This document shows positions 18,701 through 28,602 of a stretch of 64,000 nucleotides of DNA, one piece after another (the first letter of the stretch is position 1; the number at the start of each line of letters is the position of its first letter). Source of the stretch: Posidonia oceanica (Eukaryota; Streptophyta; Magnoliopsida; Alismatales; Posidoniaceae); NCBI GenBank assembly GCA_037176725.1, contig JAZBRS010000035.1, positions 42,542,001-42,606,000 of the forward strand. The letters are read 5' to 3'. The translations under genes and the position numbers were made by a program. Below the pieces are notes generated by a model that ran no database searches, had not been told where the DNA came from, and worked only from the letters and a program-made list of their open reading frames with translations.

Positions 18701-20073
18701 CGGCCGACGTACTCCCCGAACGGCTCGCCCGGATTCTGCTTGGTTGCGATCAAGTCCGCGCGCTTTGGGACCAGATCGAGGTTGAAGGAGTACTGTTCCA
18801 AGAACGCCTGGCTTAGGTCGTTCCAAGTCTTGATCGTAGCCATGTCAAGCAAGGTGAACCACTTGAGGGCCGGACCAGACAAACTCTTCTGGAACAGGCG
18901 GATCAGCAACCTCTCGTCCGCCTGGAGTTGGGCGAGATCACCGCAGTACGCCTTCAGATGGGCTATGGGGCAGCCCCTACCATCATATTTCTCGAAGTCC
19001 GGTATTTTGAACTTCGGGGGGAGTACCGCCTCTGGGAAACAACAGAGGTCTCGGAACTGGTAGGTCTGGTGGTCCGTGCCCTGGACTAGACGTAGTGCTT
19101 TCTCCAGAACATCCATCCTGTTGTTGATGGGGTCTGGAATAGCTGCTACAGGAGATGGGGCAGCGAGGGCAGGGACCACGTATGCCGATTGGGTCGCACC
19201 GAGGTGCTCCTCCGGATCCACCATCACGTCGGCTGGTGACGCAAGGTGATGGCCGGCATACCCGTGCTGTGGTGGAGTGCAAGGAGGGATGCATGTGGAA
19301 TTCTGAGCCTGATGCAAAGGGGGAGGATAGACGGTATGCTGTGCGGTGGGTGCAGGATGCTGGAGCATCAGCGGCCGTACCGGGGCGATGCCGGGGGACG
19401 GGCCTGCGAGATACTGTGCTCCCACCAGTCCGAATGACTGGCCACCAGGTGGCGGAGGTGCATGCTGTGTGAGGTGTGGTGCTGATGCAAGAGGCGGAAT
19501 ACGTGCCCCCATCGTCGGAACCGTGAGCAGTTGGGACGATGGTCTAGGCGGAAGTGCAGAGAGTAATGCAAGATGTGCGGGAGCAGGCCGCACAGGAACC
19601 TCAGGAACAACAGGAGGGGAAGGAGGGCGGACTGATAGAGCTATACCCTGCAGCCGCTGGATAGTGTCCATCAGTTGCTGGTACTGCTCTTCGGGTGTCC
19701 CGTCAGTGGGAACACTGAATTGCAGGGCCGGCGAGGAACCAGAACCAAGAGATCCGGACTGTCCGGGAGACTGGAATCCTAAGGCGTGAGTCGCCGCAGC
19801 AGAAGGGTCAAAAGTGACAAAACCCTGAGAAGGTGGGGTCAGTGGTGCCTCCAGAACACGTGAAGTGGTCATCAAGATGGACTCGGCGACCGGATCAGGA
19901 GGAACGGGCGTCTGCCACTGTCCCACAGCAAACTGGGGTGCCCCAGACGACAGAGGGGAAAAGCCTGGCGTCACAGAGGGCACAGAGGGGTTAGAAACGG
20001 GAACCGGAGGGGCCGGAGCGGGAACCACCTCCGAGGCAAGGGTGAGGGGGGTCTCGACAGTGCGCTGGGCCAT
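15790..20073 (-). CDS. gag: Gag and aspartic protease region, E1
   Basis: The 1427-residue segment starts at the first ATG (MAQ), a start shared by E2 and E3; the open frame extends upstream without ATG. Residues 1-345 are Pro/Ser/Ala-rich. A retrotransposon Gag domain lies at about 354-515 (FKIPDFEKYDGRG, WFTLLD, FLEQYSFNLD). A zinc knuckle CDFHRSVGHSTDSC at 667-680 has His in place of the second Cys, as in Tat relatives. The aspartic protease is at about 1015-1125 with LVDNGSGLNV and NLLLGRPWLH. A G-patch-like stretch (GYVKGTPLGRHGQGI, GLGY) follows at 1207-1237. The TGA at 15790 replaces a TGG of E2, so the stop is probably a mutation. In legume Ogre an intron separates pro and rt; none was located here. 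Confidence 0.93.
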   Translation of the reverse strand: MAQRTVETPLTLASEVVPAPAPPVPVSNPSVPSVTPGFSPLSSGAPQFAVGQWQTPVPPDPVAESILMTTSRVLEAPLTPPSQGFVTFDPSAAATHALGFQSPGQSGSLGSGSSPALQFSVPTDGTPEEQYQQLMDTIQRLQGIALSVRPPSPPVVPEVPVRPAPAHLALLSALPPRPSSQLLTVPTMGARIPPLASAPHLTQHAPPPPGGQSFGLVGAQYLAGPSPGIAPVRPLMLQHPAPTAQHTVYPPPLHQAQNSTCIPPCTPPQHGYAGHHLASPADVMVDPEEHLGATQSAYVVPALAAPSPVAAIPDPINNRMDVLEKALRLVQGTDHQTYQFRDLCCFPEAVLPPKFKIPDFEKYDGRGCPIAHLKAYCGDLAQLQADERLLIRLFQKSLSGPALKWFTLLDMATIKTWNDLSQAFLEQYSFNLDLVPKRADLIATKQNPGEPFGEYVGRWRALASQVRDRPSDEESIEIIIKGAQPSTGALLSIQPVTTFTALIRAGTRVESSLRSGNFPALSVLARQALASNDGSSSSAINNNSSLNNNHPKRKDPPKPVVAYVDSPAAPVRLASRPAPPQIYYAPAPRTHPTPQITTTARPVYPAAPVQQGQFQRPRRPPMEKRKFAPLVEPLSAVLPKVASLLRFPEVRPPPNPLPHWFKANLFCDFHRSVGHSTDSCFTLRNAIQDLIESGAIVIDTHEASTSAPSHAPASASAPANVVRRPLPEHSYSGGAGTSGIHSLFPSGSLVDPSELIHDVSTPFPVSLYLAAIAGSESGVHMIRPRARPERSPASAAMLSRAQAPIHLLVRPQPELPVHLLARPQSPPSLPSQLPSCPCPLQPAAPLVLAARAPVVINLTRDTHRVPYSYATEMCAEVTRSGRVYRPPAPVTRPSHPQPAVPLPLVQPTVPLPSSQPLEPTIAEPVPTTAPPATKKCQPKADITSQLKKVKADISIWDLIHTSAEHREAFLRVFQAARVSQAIEPAALESMVGMIAEPQVITFTSDELPPAGINHNQPLFVTVQFKNFRIPLALVDNGSGLNVCPLRTATKLGFKAEDITPALKGMTAFDNTHHDALGILIIPLIIGPVTFDVEFYVVDLEPNFNLLLGRPWLHKHQVIPSTLHRMIKFRRGNDVIVVMAENFEKERIEAVSSISSRTVPFDPDLSNALYRVNRCEPVNFLPDLERVNSLAVHNNPFRMVENVCHRWGYVKGTPLGRHGQGIAEPIMAEERRDNEGLGYDSHSDKGKRPQAKNQRMVIPRSLANFTSAGILDSSAVQAVVPSEPCQSPPPPEEDWVCVEDYYSDEEQSDTTGAVQTCSESQPNATVHQSVYLATPSIDHEAAVLAEPLADLAVFDSPAAMLAIPAPAQAQPVSSHAAVVTPVQLPPSQKGQSLSSVSSTARPFSEATPQAMQPVQSVTLPLAAGRQFS

Positions 20074-20253
20074 TGCTGACCGAGAGCGAGTCAAAACGGG
20101 GCTGCGACGAGGGAAAAGGGGACGGGCTCTACGAGGAGCTATGCTCGCAAAGACGAGTAGCTCAGAAAGAAGGATGGTCGAGCACAGGTGTCTCAGCAGA
20201 GATGTCAGCAAAGGAGAGACCCGAGCTCTAGCTAAGGAGATCGCTTACTGAAC

Positions 20254-20270
20254 TCTGTTAAAGACACAAG
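20254..20270 (-). promoter_or_regulatory. Candidate 3' splice site before E1 gag
   Basis: The minus strand reads CCCTTGTGTCTTTAACAG|AG, with the AG at 20256-20255. It is 182 bases before the gag ATG. E2, E3 and E4 have pyrimidine-rich AG sites at the matching place (40730, 52823, 61328). The donor was not found. Confidence 0.45.
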
Positions 20271-20344
20271 GGGAAACTAGGGTTAGAGAAGAAAGAGATG
20301 CAAAATGCATTATGTTATGGCATGAATGTCATGTATGCTTTCTA

Positions 20345-20650
20345 GTATGCCCCCTCACCTAACTAGTGTTTCCTAGCAAGGTTGTCTACTTCGGGTATCC
20401 CTGGGTGTACGGGTCACCGACTCGAGTCAGAAAAGTAGGCTCCCTGTCTAACTCCCGGCCCAAAGCTCAGGTAATGACAGGGTGGTACGTTGGTGGCCTC
20501 TACCCCGCCAAAGCGTGGGTGGTACCCTCCACTAACACCGACACGACCCCGGACAAGGGGGGACAGACCGACTGACTCACACCATGCCAAAGCATCGGGG
20601 TGAGAGGCCGGAACCGTCCTTCGCAGACTAGTAGGTGGACTCAGAGGAGA
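20345..20650 (-). promoter_or_regulatory. Leader block conserved in E1-E4 (E1 copy)
   Basis: About 300 bases with GTACGGGTCACCGACTC, GCCCAAAGCTCAGGTAATGA, GGGTGGTACCCTCCACTAAC and CACCGACACGACCCC. Copies lie at 40810-41125, 52890-53205 and 61395-61720. Strong conservation in otherwise drifting leaders points to a cis function such as RNA packaging, dimerisation or splicing. Confidence 0.6.
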
Positions 20651-21387
20651 AGAATGCATGCCCTATATGATACTTATGCAAATGATTGAAGTCTTTTATC
20701 TTGCGGATTTTATTAACCAAGAGGGAGTGAAGGATTGTTCAGAGTCTCTAGTTGCCCCTAGGGATTCTTTTACTTGCATTTTTTAGTTAACCATGGGGAG
20801 AACAGACAAGTTTCTACTATCCTAAGCATGGCAAGTGCGAAAGGGAAGAAAATCAATCAAGCATGGCAAGCAAACAATCATACAGCACAACAAAAGGCAT
20901 GTGCATGGCATGTGCAAGTGTTTGTGAGCATAATGGTGAAGAAAAACATTCATCCAGTCAAAAGGCATGTATGCAGGGTATGTGCGTGCGTAGTGACATA
21001 GCAAAGGTGTAAAAGAAGCATTCAGCATTCAAACAGCATGTATTATTACCAAACAAGTATGTAGACATGCAATGTGCGAGAATTAAAGCAATAATAAGCA
21101 AGTAAGGCAAAGAAAATAAAGACAAGTAAGCTGTAAAGGAAGTAAGAGCATAAGCAAGACAATAAGTAAATAAACAAGCACAGAAGCAAAGCCAAATAAA
21201 AGAGAGCGCAAACCGAGACAAAAGAGGTGCAAAACCTGAACGGAGTAGCCATGAAGCGACTCGCTAGGTGTTTGCACAGAAAAGCGAGCAAAACAGACAA
21301 AGGAAACACAAAGGCAGACAAAGACACAAAGGCAAACAACACGCAAAGCAAGCGAACGAAAGCGGAGGCGAAAGCCGGAGTCTAGTA

Positions 21388-21405
21388 TCCCCAGCGGAGT
21401 CGCCA
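21388..21405 (-). other. E1 primer-binding site
   Basis: The minus strand reads TGGCGACTCCGCTGGGGA, one base after the 5' LTR end. The complement ends in CCA as a tRNA 3' end does. Ogre elements are reported to use tRNA-Arg; the match to a given tRNA was not checked. Confidence 0.88.
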
Positions 21406-21713
21406 CTGTAGCGATCCCGGTGTTCGGATCGTCCATGCACGATGCCAAAGCTCGCGTGCACCGATCGGAATCAGGCTCACTATAAGCGGCTATGTCCGAG
21501 AAGGAAGACCTAACTCGAAAACATTTAAGAAAGGGAAAAAGGGAAAGAAAAGAAGAAGATAAGACAAAATCGGAGTCGCCACCAAGTCTATTAAATTGGA
21601 AGACGAGGAAAACCGGGGAAATGCGTGAATAATCACGCAAAACCAAGCAAAAGATGCAAAGCGAAGCAATGCAAAAGAAATAAGATGCAAATGAATGCAA
21701 ATGAGGTGACTCG

Positions 21714-21845
21714 TGCCTAGGACAAGGGCAATATGGTCATTGCGGGCCAAGAGAGGGTAAGGACTCCTGTTACGCGCGGGGAAGGTGTTAGGCACCCCCG
21801 ACACGCCCGAGAATCGGTCTTTCTAGGCTTACGCTCGCATATGCA
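21714..21845 (-). promoter_or_regulatory. LTR block conserved in E1-E4 (E1 5' LTR copy)
   Basis: Same block as at 1009-1140, with GGTCATTGCGGGCCAAGAG and GAAGGTGTTAGGCACCCC. Confidence 0.55.
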
Positions 21846-22194
21846 GGGAAATGCAGACTTTGAATGCCTAAGTGCCAATGAATGCCTATCTAAATGCTCA
21901 AAGGTGTGCTCTAAGTGATGAAAGACAATGCAAGAAAGTAAACGTGCAATCTAAGCGCTCAGCAACGCTATCTGTGTTCCGAACCGGGCGAAACCTGGCT
22001 CGTGAGAACTCCGGACAGTAAGCATCATCGCCCTATATGCAAATGCGGGCGATAAAACAAAACAGCGAAAAAAACCATGCAATGCAATTGACATGCAAGG
22101 GAAAACGGCGTAAAACAGTGCGAGGAACGAAAGAAGAATGCGAAAAGATGCGAAAACAAGATTGACATGCAAGATGATGCAAGGAACGGCACAA

Positions 22195-22997
22195 GGACGC
22201 AAAACGGAGCGAGAAAACTAAAGGGCATGCAAAACGGTGCAAGAAAACAAGACTGCACGCAAAACGAGAAGAGAAAACGAAAGGGCACGCAAAACGGTGC
22301 AAGAAAACAAGACTGCGCGCAAAACGAGGCAAGAAAACGAAAGGACACGCAAAACGGAGCAAGAAAACTAGACTACATGCAAAACGAGGCTAGAAAACTA
22401 AAGGGCACGCAAAACGGTGCAAGACAAAGAAGCTGCGCGCAAAACGGAGCAAGAAAACTAGACTACACGCAAAACGAGGCGGAAAAACTAAAGGGCACGC
22501 AAAACCGTGCAAGACAAAGATGCGGCGCGCAAAACGGAGCGAGAAAACTAAAGGGCACGCAAAACGGAGCGGAAAAACTAAAGGGCACGCAAAACGGTGC
22601 AAAACAAAGAAGCAACGCGCAAAACGGAGCGAGAAAACATGAAGGCACGCAAAACGGGGCGGAAAAACTAAAGGGCACGCAAAACGGTGCAAGACAAAGA
22701 AGTGGCGCGCAAAACGAAGCGAGAAAACTTGAAAACACGCAAAACGAGGCGAAAAAACTAAAGGGCACGCAAAACGGTGCAAGTCAAAGAAGCGGCGCGC
22801 AAACGGAGCGAGAAAATTTGAAAACACGCAAAACGAGACAAAAAAAACTAAAGGGCGCGCAAAACGGAGCGAGAAAACTTGAAAACACGCAAAACGATGC
22901 GAAAAAACTAAAGGGCACGCAAAACGGAGCGAGAAAACATGAAGGCACGCGAAACGAGGCGAAAAAAACTAAAGGGCACGCAAAGCGATGCAAAGGG
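22195..22997. repeat. 30-bp tandem array in the E1 5' LTR
   Basis: Same array as at 1490-2292. Here the antisense (plus) frame stays open for 353 codons from 22167 to 23228 and encodes a ten-residue repeat around TQNGAR. The opening follows from the 30-bp period and is broken in the 3' LTR copy, so I do not call it a gene. Confidence 0.9.
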
Positions 22998-24167
22998 CAT
23001 GCAAATGAATGCAATGCGGGGGTTCAGGAAGATATACCTGGAGATCCGGGAGTCTGGTCGGAGATCTGCTCGGTCCATGCTGAAGAGCGCTTCGCTGCGG
23101 TCGCCTGGGCAGCTTACTTGAGGAGATCCGACGGTCGGATTGGAAGATATCGCGGCTTCGGAGCAGAAGGGCCAGAACAGAAGAGGAGAACAGATCTAAG
23201 TGTTCAGAAGATCCTAAGGGTGTGCTGAAGGTCCTCCCAAGTGAAGGGGAGTTAAAAGTGCTTAGTGTATGCGAAGGGGAGCTAAAATGCAAGATTAAAA
23301 TGGATGCAGAATGCATGCAAAGCCAGAAGAGACAAGGAAAAGCCATTTGGAAAGAACAGGGGTTTAAAAGCATTTTTGAAAAAGAAAGGGGCTAAAATAC
23401 AAATTTTCCAGAAAACAGGGGTCCCGGGGAGTCCGGGAATGCAAGTGGAGGGTCTACATGCAATTTTTGCAAGCATGGGAGTTAAAATGCAACTTAGGGG
23501 CAAAACAGTCTTTTTACATGGTTTTTGAAAGATGCAAGGCTCTATGTGTGATTTTCAAATCATGCAGGGGTCAAATATGCAATTTCATATGGAAAACATG
23601 CTCAGAAAAATAGATTACAGGACTGCAATGTGATTTTTAAAAAGATCAGGGTCAAAAATGCAATGTAATGAGCTAAAAACGCATGCAAGAGTTACTGTCC
23701 ATTTAAAATGGACCTATATGCAAAAATGAAAAAACAGAGGGGCAAAAGTGCAATGCATCAACCAAAAATTAAAATCAAAACCTAAGTTACTACAGTGTGT
23801 TAGGTCTAAATGAAAAAAACAGAAACATGCAGGGACTTAGAATGCAATGCAGCACGGTAAAATGCATGTAATTAAATAGACTGATTTAAAACAGGACCTA
23901 AGTGCAATAATGTAAAGTAGAGGAGCTAAAGCATAATATTTTATAACTGAAACACACAGCAAATGGACTATCATGCAAATACAGGAAAATACAAACAGTT
24001 CATGCAATTTAATATGGTTTTAATTCAAAGTTAAATGAATTTAAACAGATGAAGAAGCTAAGTGCAAATAATTAAAACTATGAGGTGGAAATGCAATATG
24101 TGGTAAAGTTACTAAGATAAGGAAAAATGAAAAAAAAAAAAAAACAATCGGCATCATTCAACATGCT

Positions 24168-24497
24168 TACTGTAGCAGCTACAGTAGCATGCGGGGGTGG
24201 TGGCGCCGGCGAGCTCCTGACGGCGGAGGAGGGCGCGGAGCGGCGTGCTGGCGGCGCGGCTGGCCTGCGGGGGGTTCGGCGGAGGCACGGCGAGGTCCGG
24301 GGCGGCCTGTGGAGCGGCGTGGCGGCGCGGGGAGGCGACGTGGCCGCTGCTCCGGCGAACGGCGCCGGGGAAGAAGGCCAACTCCGGCGAGCTGCTGCGG
24401 GCGCTACGGAGCTCGAAACGCGGAAAAAAAAAAATGGGGTTGGACGGGAGAACGAGACGGATCTAGTGGTGGGCTCGGATAAATTTTTTGTGCGCCG
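24168..24497. other. Palindrome and GC-rich block of the E1 5' LTR
   Basis: Copy of 3462-3790: the perfect 9-bp-arm palindrome at 24168-24186 followed by a CpG-rich stretch. No gene is supported. Confidence 0.6.
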
Positions 24498-24665
24498 AGG
24501 CGCTCGCAAAAAAATGGAGAAGTTGGCTGCCTTTCTCTCTCCTCTGGTTTCCTCTTCCTCTGATTTTTTCTGATTTCTCTCCTCTCTCTCTGGCTTCTGG
24601 GTTGGGGATGGGTATGGTGGATGTCTGGAGAGATGGTGGAGGCTGTGGTGTGGTAGGAGTGGGCT

Positions 24666-25316
24666 GTTGGGTGGTTGTTCAAAGGAGAAAGAAGAGAGAG
24701 TGGAGGGGAGGAGATTTGTTGGCTTTTTTTGAAGGAGAAAAAAAAGAGAGAGGGAGGGACGGCTGTTGGTGGAGGCTCTTGGTAGGAGGGCTGTGTTGGA
24801 GAGGAGGAAGGTGAGGAGGCTGTGTTGGTGAGGAGAGGAAGGTGTGTTGGCTGTGTTGGAGAGGAGGAAGGAGGGAGTGGAGAGGAAGTGTTGGAGAGAA
24901 GAGAAGAGGGAGTCTGTTGGTTTTTTTTTTTGAAGGAGAAAAAAAGAGAGAGGGGAGAGACGGCTGTTGTTCTGTTGGGTGGAGAAGAGAGGAGGAAGAA
25001 GAGAGAGTGGAGGGGAGGTGTTGGTCTGATGGCTTTTTTGAAGGAGGAAAAAAAAAAGAGAGAGGGAGAGGGACGGCTGTGTTGTTCTGTTGGGTGGAGA
25101 AGAGAGGAGGAAGAAGAGAGAGTGGAGGGGAGGTGTTCTGTTGGCTTTTGGAAGGAGGAAAAAAAAAAGAGAGGGAGAGAGACGGCTGTTGGTGGAGAAG
25201 AGAGGAGGAAGAAGAGAGAGTGGAGGGGAGGTGTTCTGTTGGCTTTTGGAAGGAGGAAAAAAAAGAGAGGGAGAGAGACGGCTGTTGGTGGGTGTGAGGA
25301 GGCTCCAAAGAAGATG
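24666..25316. repeat. Purine-rich (sense: CT-rich) repeats in the E1 5' LTR
   Basis: Copy of the imperfect GGAGAAGAGAGGAGGAAGAA repeats of 3960-4610. The sense strand is CT-rich, as plant start-site regions often are. Confidence 0.6.
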
Positions 25317-25349
25317 TGAGGGCTTTTGTCCTTTTTAATGGGGATGGGA

Positions 25350-25366
25350 TTAGGGTTTTAGGGTTT
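25350..25366 (-). promoter_or_regulatory. Two overlapping telo-box motifs in the E1 5' LTR
   Basis: The minus strand reads AAACCCTAAAACCCTAA just upstream of the CT-rich tract, as at 4644-4660. In the 5' LTR this could act in the promoter. Confidence 0.5.
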
Positions 25367-26747
25367 TAAGGCTCTCTTTGCTTTTAATTTGTTTTTTTAT
25401 TTTGATTAAATGTTTGTTAAGTCTTTTAAGTTGTTTTTTTTTTTTTAATTATGTTTTTCTTGTTAAGTGCTTAGGATGTTAATTAGGATTTTTAAGATTT
25501 ATTTTTAGGTTAATTAGAGTGGGTTTTGGGCTTTTTAGTTCTAGTCTTTTATGTTTTTCTCCTTTAAGTCTTTTGAACTATGTTTTTTTTTATTTTTATT
25601 TGTTAATTCTTCTTGATATTTTTTAGTTGGTTTTTTCCTGGTTTGATTAAGTGTTCTTAAGTCTTCCAACTGTATTTTCTTCTTCTTTTAATTAAGTTTT
25701 ATGTTATTTTCTTATGTTCATTAGGTTAAGTCTTTTGTTTTCTTTAATTACCTGTTTTAGTATTTGATTTTTAATTCTTCTCTTTAGGGTTTGTTTTTTT
25801 TTTTTAACTCTCTTAGTGGGGTTTTTATCTTTGGTAGGTTCTGACTTTATTTCAGTTTTTTACTTGATTTTACAGTATTTTTTTTTAGTTTGTTTTGCAT
25901 TTTTTAGTTTGCATGCTTGATTTTCTTTTTTAGCTTGCTTTAGTTAAGTTTGAGTTTTTAATCATTTGTTTAATGTTTTTTAGTTGCTTTTCTTGAAATT
26001 CTGATTTGTTTCTTTTATGTTTTGGGGTTTTACAGATTTTTAAGGATTTTTATGGTTTTTTGCAAAAGAGAGAAGAAGGAAAAGGAAGAGAAAAAGAAAA
26101 GGGGAAAAAAAGGGAATAAAAGGGAAAGAGATAGGTTCGAGGGAAAAGATTTTTTAAAGTTCAAGGAAAATGGTAAAAATAAAGTAAAAATAGAAATAAG
26201 ATAGAGAAGAGATAGAAGTACAAAGGGGGCCCACAGCCAGGCCAGAAAATGGTCAAGAAGGGGATGAAAAGGAGGAGGATAATCAGGAGAGAGAGAGGAG
26301 AGAGAAAATGATAATCCAGGAGAAAGAAAACGATAATTTGGCCAAAAGGGGGTCTTAGAGGTCTCGGAAAGGGGTGAAATTTGGCGGGTGTGGGGTCTAG
26401 GGTTTCTAGTCTTGGTCCTGGGGTTTTGGAGGGTTTTGAGGTGTAGAAAAAGTGTAGTTTTACCTAAGTTTCAAAGGATTTTTGGGAGTGGTTTTGGTCT
26501 GAGATTTTAAGGGCTTTTTGGTGGGTTTGCTAAGTCATCAGGGGTGAGTGTTCCTATGGATTTTGGTTGGTTTTCAGGTTCGGGAAAGGGGTGTAGGCTC
26601 AGGTCAAGTTTAGGCTTGTTTTGAGGAGTAGGATGAAAAGGATTGTGTAAGTTTTAACATAGGTTTGGGTTTAGGTGTTGGTTTGGTCCAGAAGCCACCA
26701 GAGAGAGAGATTCCACCAATTTAGCCTGTCAAAATGGGGTGTCTACA

Positions 26748-26752
26748 AATGC
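26748..26752. repeat. Target-site duplication of E1, right copy
   Basis: AATGC directly follows the outer end of the 5' LTR and matches 697-701. Confidence 0.93.
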
Positions 26753-27069
26753 AAACGTTAGTACAAAAGTTAGTGCAGTTAGAATGCTAATGCAGTGCAG
26801 ATGATACTGATGATGTTAAACTAGTATGCAATGCTAGCAAAGAAGGTGCAGAGATGATGCAAAAGAAAAGGTAAAAGAAAGGCGTGATGTGGCGCAAAGA
26901 TCTGGCGGGTAGGCCAAACTTGCGCGACAAGGCAAGGAAGAAAAGGTGCAGCTTGTCCCTGCCCAGGGAGCAAGCTAGCAAAAAGGGGTGCGAGGGGAGA
27001 GAGGCCAACTCTCCTATCGCGAGGGGATGCGGGACTTTGCCTTCCTGGGGCAAGGTCACACGAAGAGGG
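26753..27069 (-). other. E2 3' untranslated region, proximal part
   Basis: Continues the 500-701 segment after the E1 insertion and aligns in part with 6281-6520. No gene is visible. Confidence 0.7.
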
Positions 27070-28055
27070 TGATAAGGTGTCGGGCTTATCGACCGGATAG
27101 TTTACGGTCCTATCAACCAGGAGTGATAGTTTACAGTCCTATCAACTGGAAGCGATAGTTTACGGTCCTATCAACCGGAGGCAGTTGTGAGTGATAGTTA
27201 CTAGATATCAGCCGTATAACATGGTTGTGCGGGATAGTTTACGGTCCTATCAACCGGAACGATAGTTTACAGACCTATCAACTGGAGCGATAGTTTACAG
27301 TCCTATCAACTAGAAGCGATAGTTTACAGTCCTATCAACTGGAAAGCACAAACTATGAGGGATAGTTATTGGGTATCAGCCGTATAATGCAAATGCCAGA
27401 GAATGATAGTTTACGGTCCTATCAACCAGAGCGATAGTTTACAGTCCTATCAACTAGAACGATAGTTTACAGTTCTATCAACTAGAAAGGGCATTTGCGA
27501 GGGATAGTTACTGGATATCAGCCGTATAACATGATTGCAAGTGATAGTTTACAGTCCTATCAACTGGAACGATAGTTTACAGTCCTATCAACTGGAGCGA
27601 TAGTTTACAGTCCTATCAACTGGAACGATAGTTTACAGTCCTATCAACTGGAAAGCGCAATCATGAGGGATAGTTACTGGGTATCAGCCGTATAATGCAA
27701 TTGCAGGTGATAGTTTACGGTCCTATCAACTGGAACGATAGTTTACAGTCCTATCAACTGGAACGATAGTTTACAGTCCTATCAACTGGAGTGATAGTTT
27801 ACAGTCCTATCAACTGGAAGCTGCAATTGCAAGGGACAGTTACTGGATGTCAGCCGTATAACGTAATTGCAAGTGATAGTTTCGGATATCAGCCAAGGAT
27901 GAGTTTTGGATCATCAGCCAGAGAATGATAGTTTACAGTCCTATCAACTGGAAGGTGCAATTACGAGGGACAGTTACTGGATGTCAGCCGTACAACACAA
28001 CTGCGAGCCAAATCGGGGATCGGCCCAAGATGATAGTTTACGGTCCTATCAACCG
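27070..28055 (-). repeat. E2 3' array A: 28-bp hairpin-type tandem repeats
   Basis: Units like GATAGTTTACAGTCCTATCA plus ACTGGAAC recur about every 28 bp, with interspersed GGATAGTTACTGGATATCAG units. GATAG/CTATC can pair in each unit. Paired changes occur, for example GATGA-GTTTTGGA-TCATC at 27898-27915 and GGACAG...GGATGTCAG at about 27835. Confidence 0.9.
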
Positions 28056-28500
28056 GAAAGAGCAGTAATTGATTGATTGATTGATTGATATTGATAAGAA
28101 AAAAGAGAGATTGATGATTGATATTGATAAGAAAAAGGAGAGATTGATAAGATATCGGACTTATCGGCCGGCAAAGAGGGGATGAGGGAATGATGAGATA
28201 CCAGACCTATCAGCCGGCAAAGGGAAAGAGATGATAAGATATCGGACTTATCGACCGGCAAAGAGGGGATGAGGGAATGATGAGATACCGGACCTATCGA
28301 CCAGTAAAGGGAAAGAGATGATAAGATATCGGACTTATCGGCCGGCAAAGAGGGGATGAGGGAATGATGAGATACCGGACCTATCGGCCGGCAAAGGGAA
28401 AGAGATGATAAGATATCGGACTTATCGGCCGGCAAAGAGGGGATGAGAGAATGATGAGATACTGGACCTATCGGCCGGCAAAGGAAGGGTTTCACGAGAG
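28056..28500 (-). repeat. E2 3' array B: about 87-bp repeat with GATAAG/CTTATC hairpin
   Basis: Four copies of a unit containing GATAAGATATCGGACTTATC, GGCCGGCAAAGAGGGGATGA and GATACCGGACCTATCGG follow a short GATTGATTGA stretch. No gene is visible. Confidence 0.88.
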
Positions 28501-28575
28501 CGAATCATCCCATGATACCAGGAATATCATAGGGGAAAGAGGGGGAGAATGATGCCGAGGGATGATCAAAAGATG

Positions 28576-28602
28576 CCCCTGGTGTCGGGATGACACCAGG
28601 GG
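28576..28602 (-). other. E2 11-bp hairpin with paired change relative to E1
   Basis: CCCCTGGTGTC-GGGAT-GACACCAGGGG pairs perfectly. Relative to E1 (8481-8507) one A-T pair became G-C on both arms while the loop also changed. Confidence 0.8.

Larger units (their letters stand above)
20074..21387 (-). other. E1 leader (5' untranslated region)
   Basis: The leader between PBS and gag shows no conserved ORF, so the upstream ORF1 of legume Ogre is absent here. It contains a block at 20345-20650 that is conserved in all four elements, followed toward the PBS by AAGTTTCTACTATCCTAAGC and GGCATGTGCATGGCATGTG phrases also shared by all. Confidence 0.8.
702..26747 (-). mobile_element. E1: complete Tat/Ogre-type Ty3/gypsy retrotransposon, 26 kb
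   Basis: Two near-identical direct repeats of 5.3 kb begin with TG and end with CA on the minus strand and are flanked by AATGC duplications. Inside, in minus order, lie the PBS, leader, gag-protease, RT with two RNases H, integrase, an extra sense ORF, repeat arrays and a polypurine tract. Size, LTR length, PBS and the second RNase H match the Tat/Ogre group of plant Ty3/gypsy elements. About 40 substitutions and one 22-bp deletion separate the LTRs by hand count, so the insertion is young. Three single-codon stops disturb the frames, so this copy may not be autonomous. Confidence 0.95.
21407..26747 (-). repeat. E1 5' LTR (5341 bp)
   Basis: It copies 702-6063 with about 40 substitutions, one 22-bp deletion near 26428 and a few changes clustered in the 30-bp array. 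It is followed by AATGC, the right target-site duplication. It should drive transcription of E1 toward lower coordinates. Confidence 0.95.

Noticed and set aside
20074..20211. Extending gag upstream to 20211
   Set aside because: The first codon there is TTG; the first ATG is at 20073 and the MAQ start is shared by E1, E2 and E3.
22167..23228. 353-codon plus-strand ORF with ten-residue repeats in the E1 5' LTR
   Set aside because: The 30-bp period of the array keeps frames open automatically; the copy in the 3' LTR is interrupted and no known domain is present.
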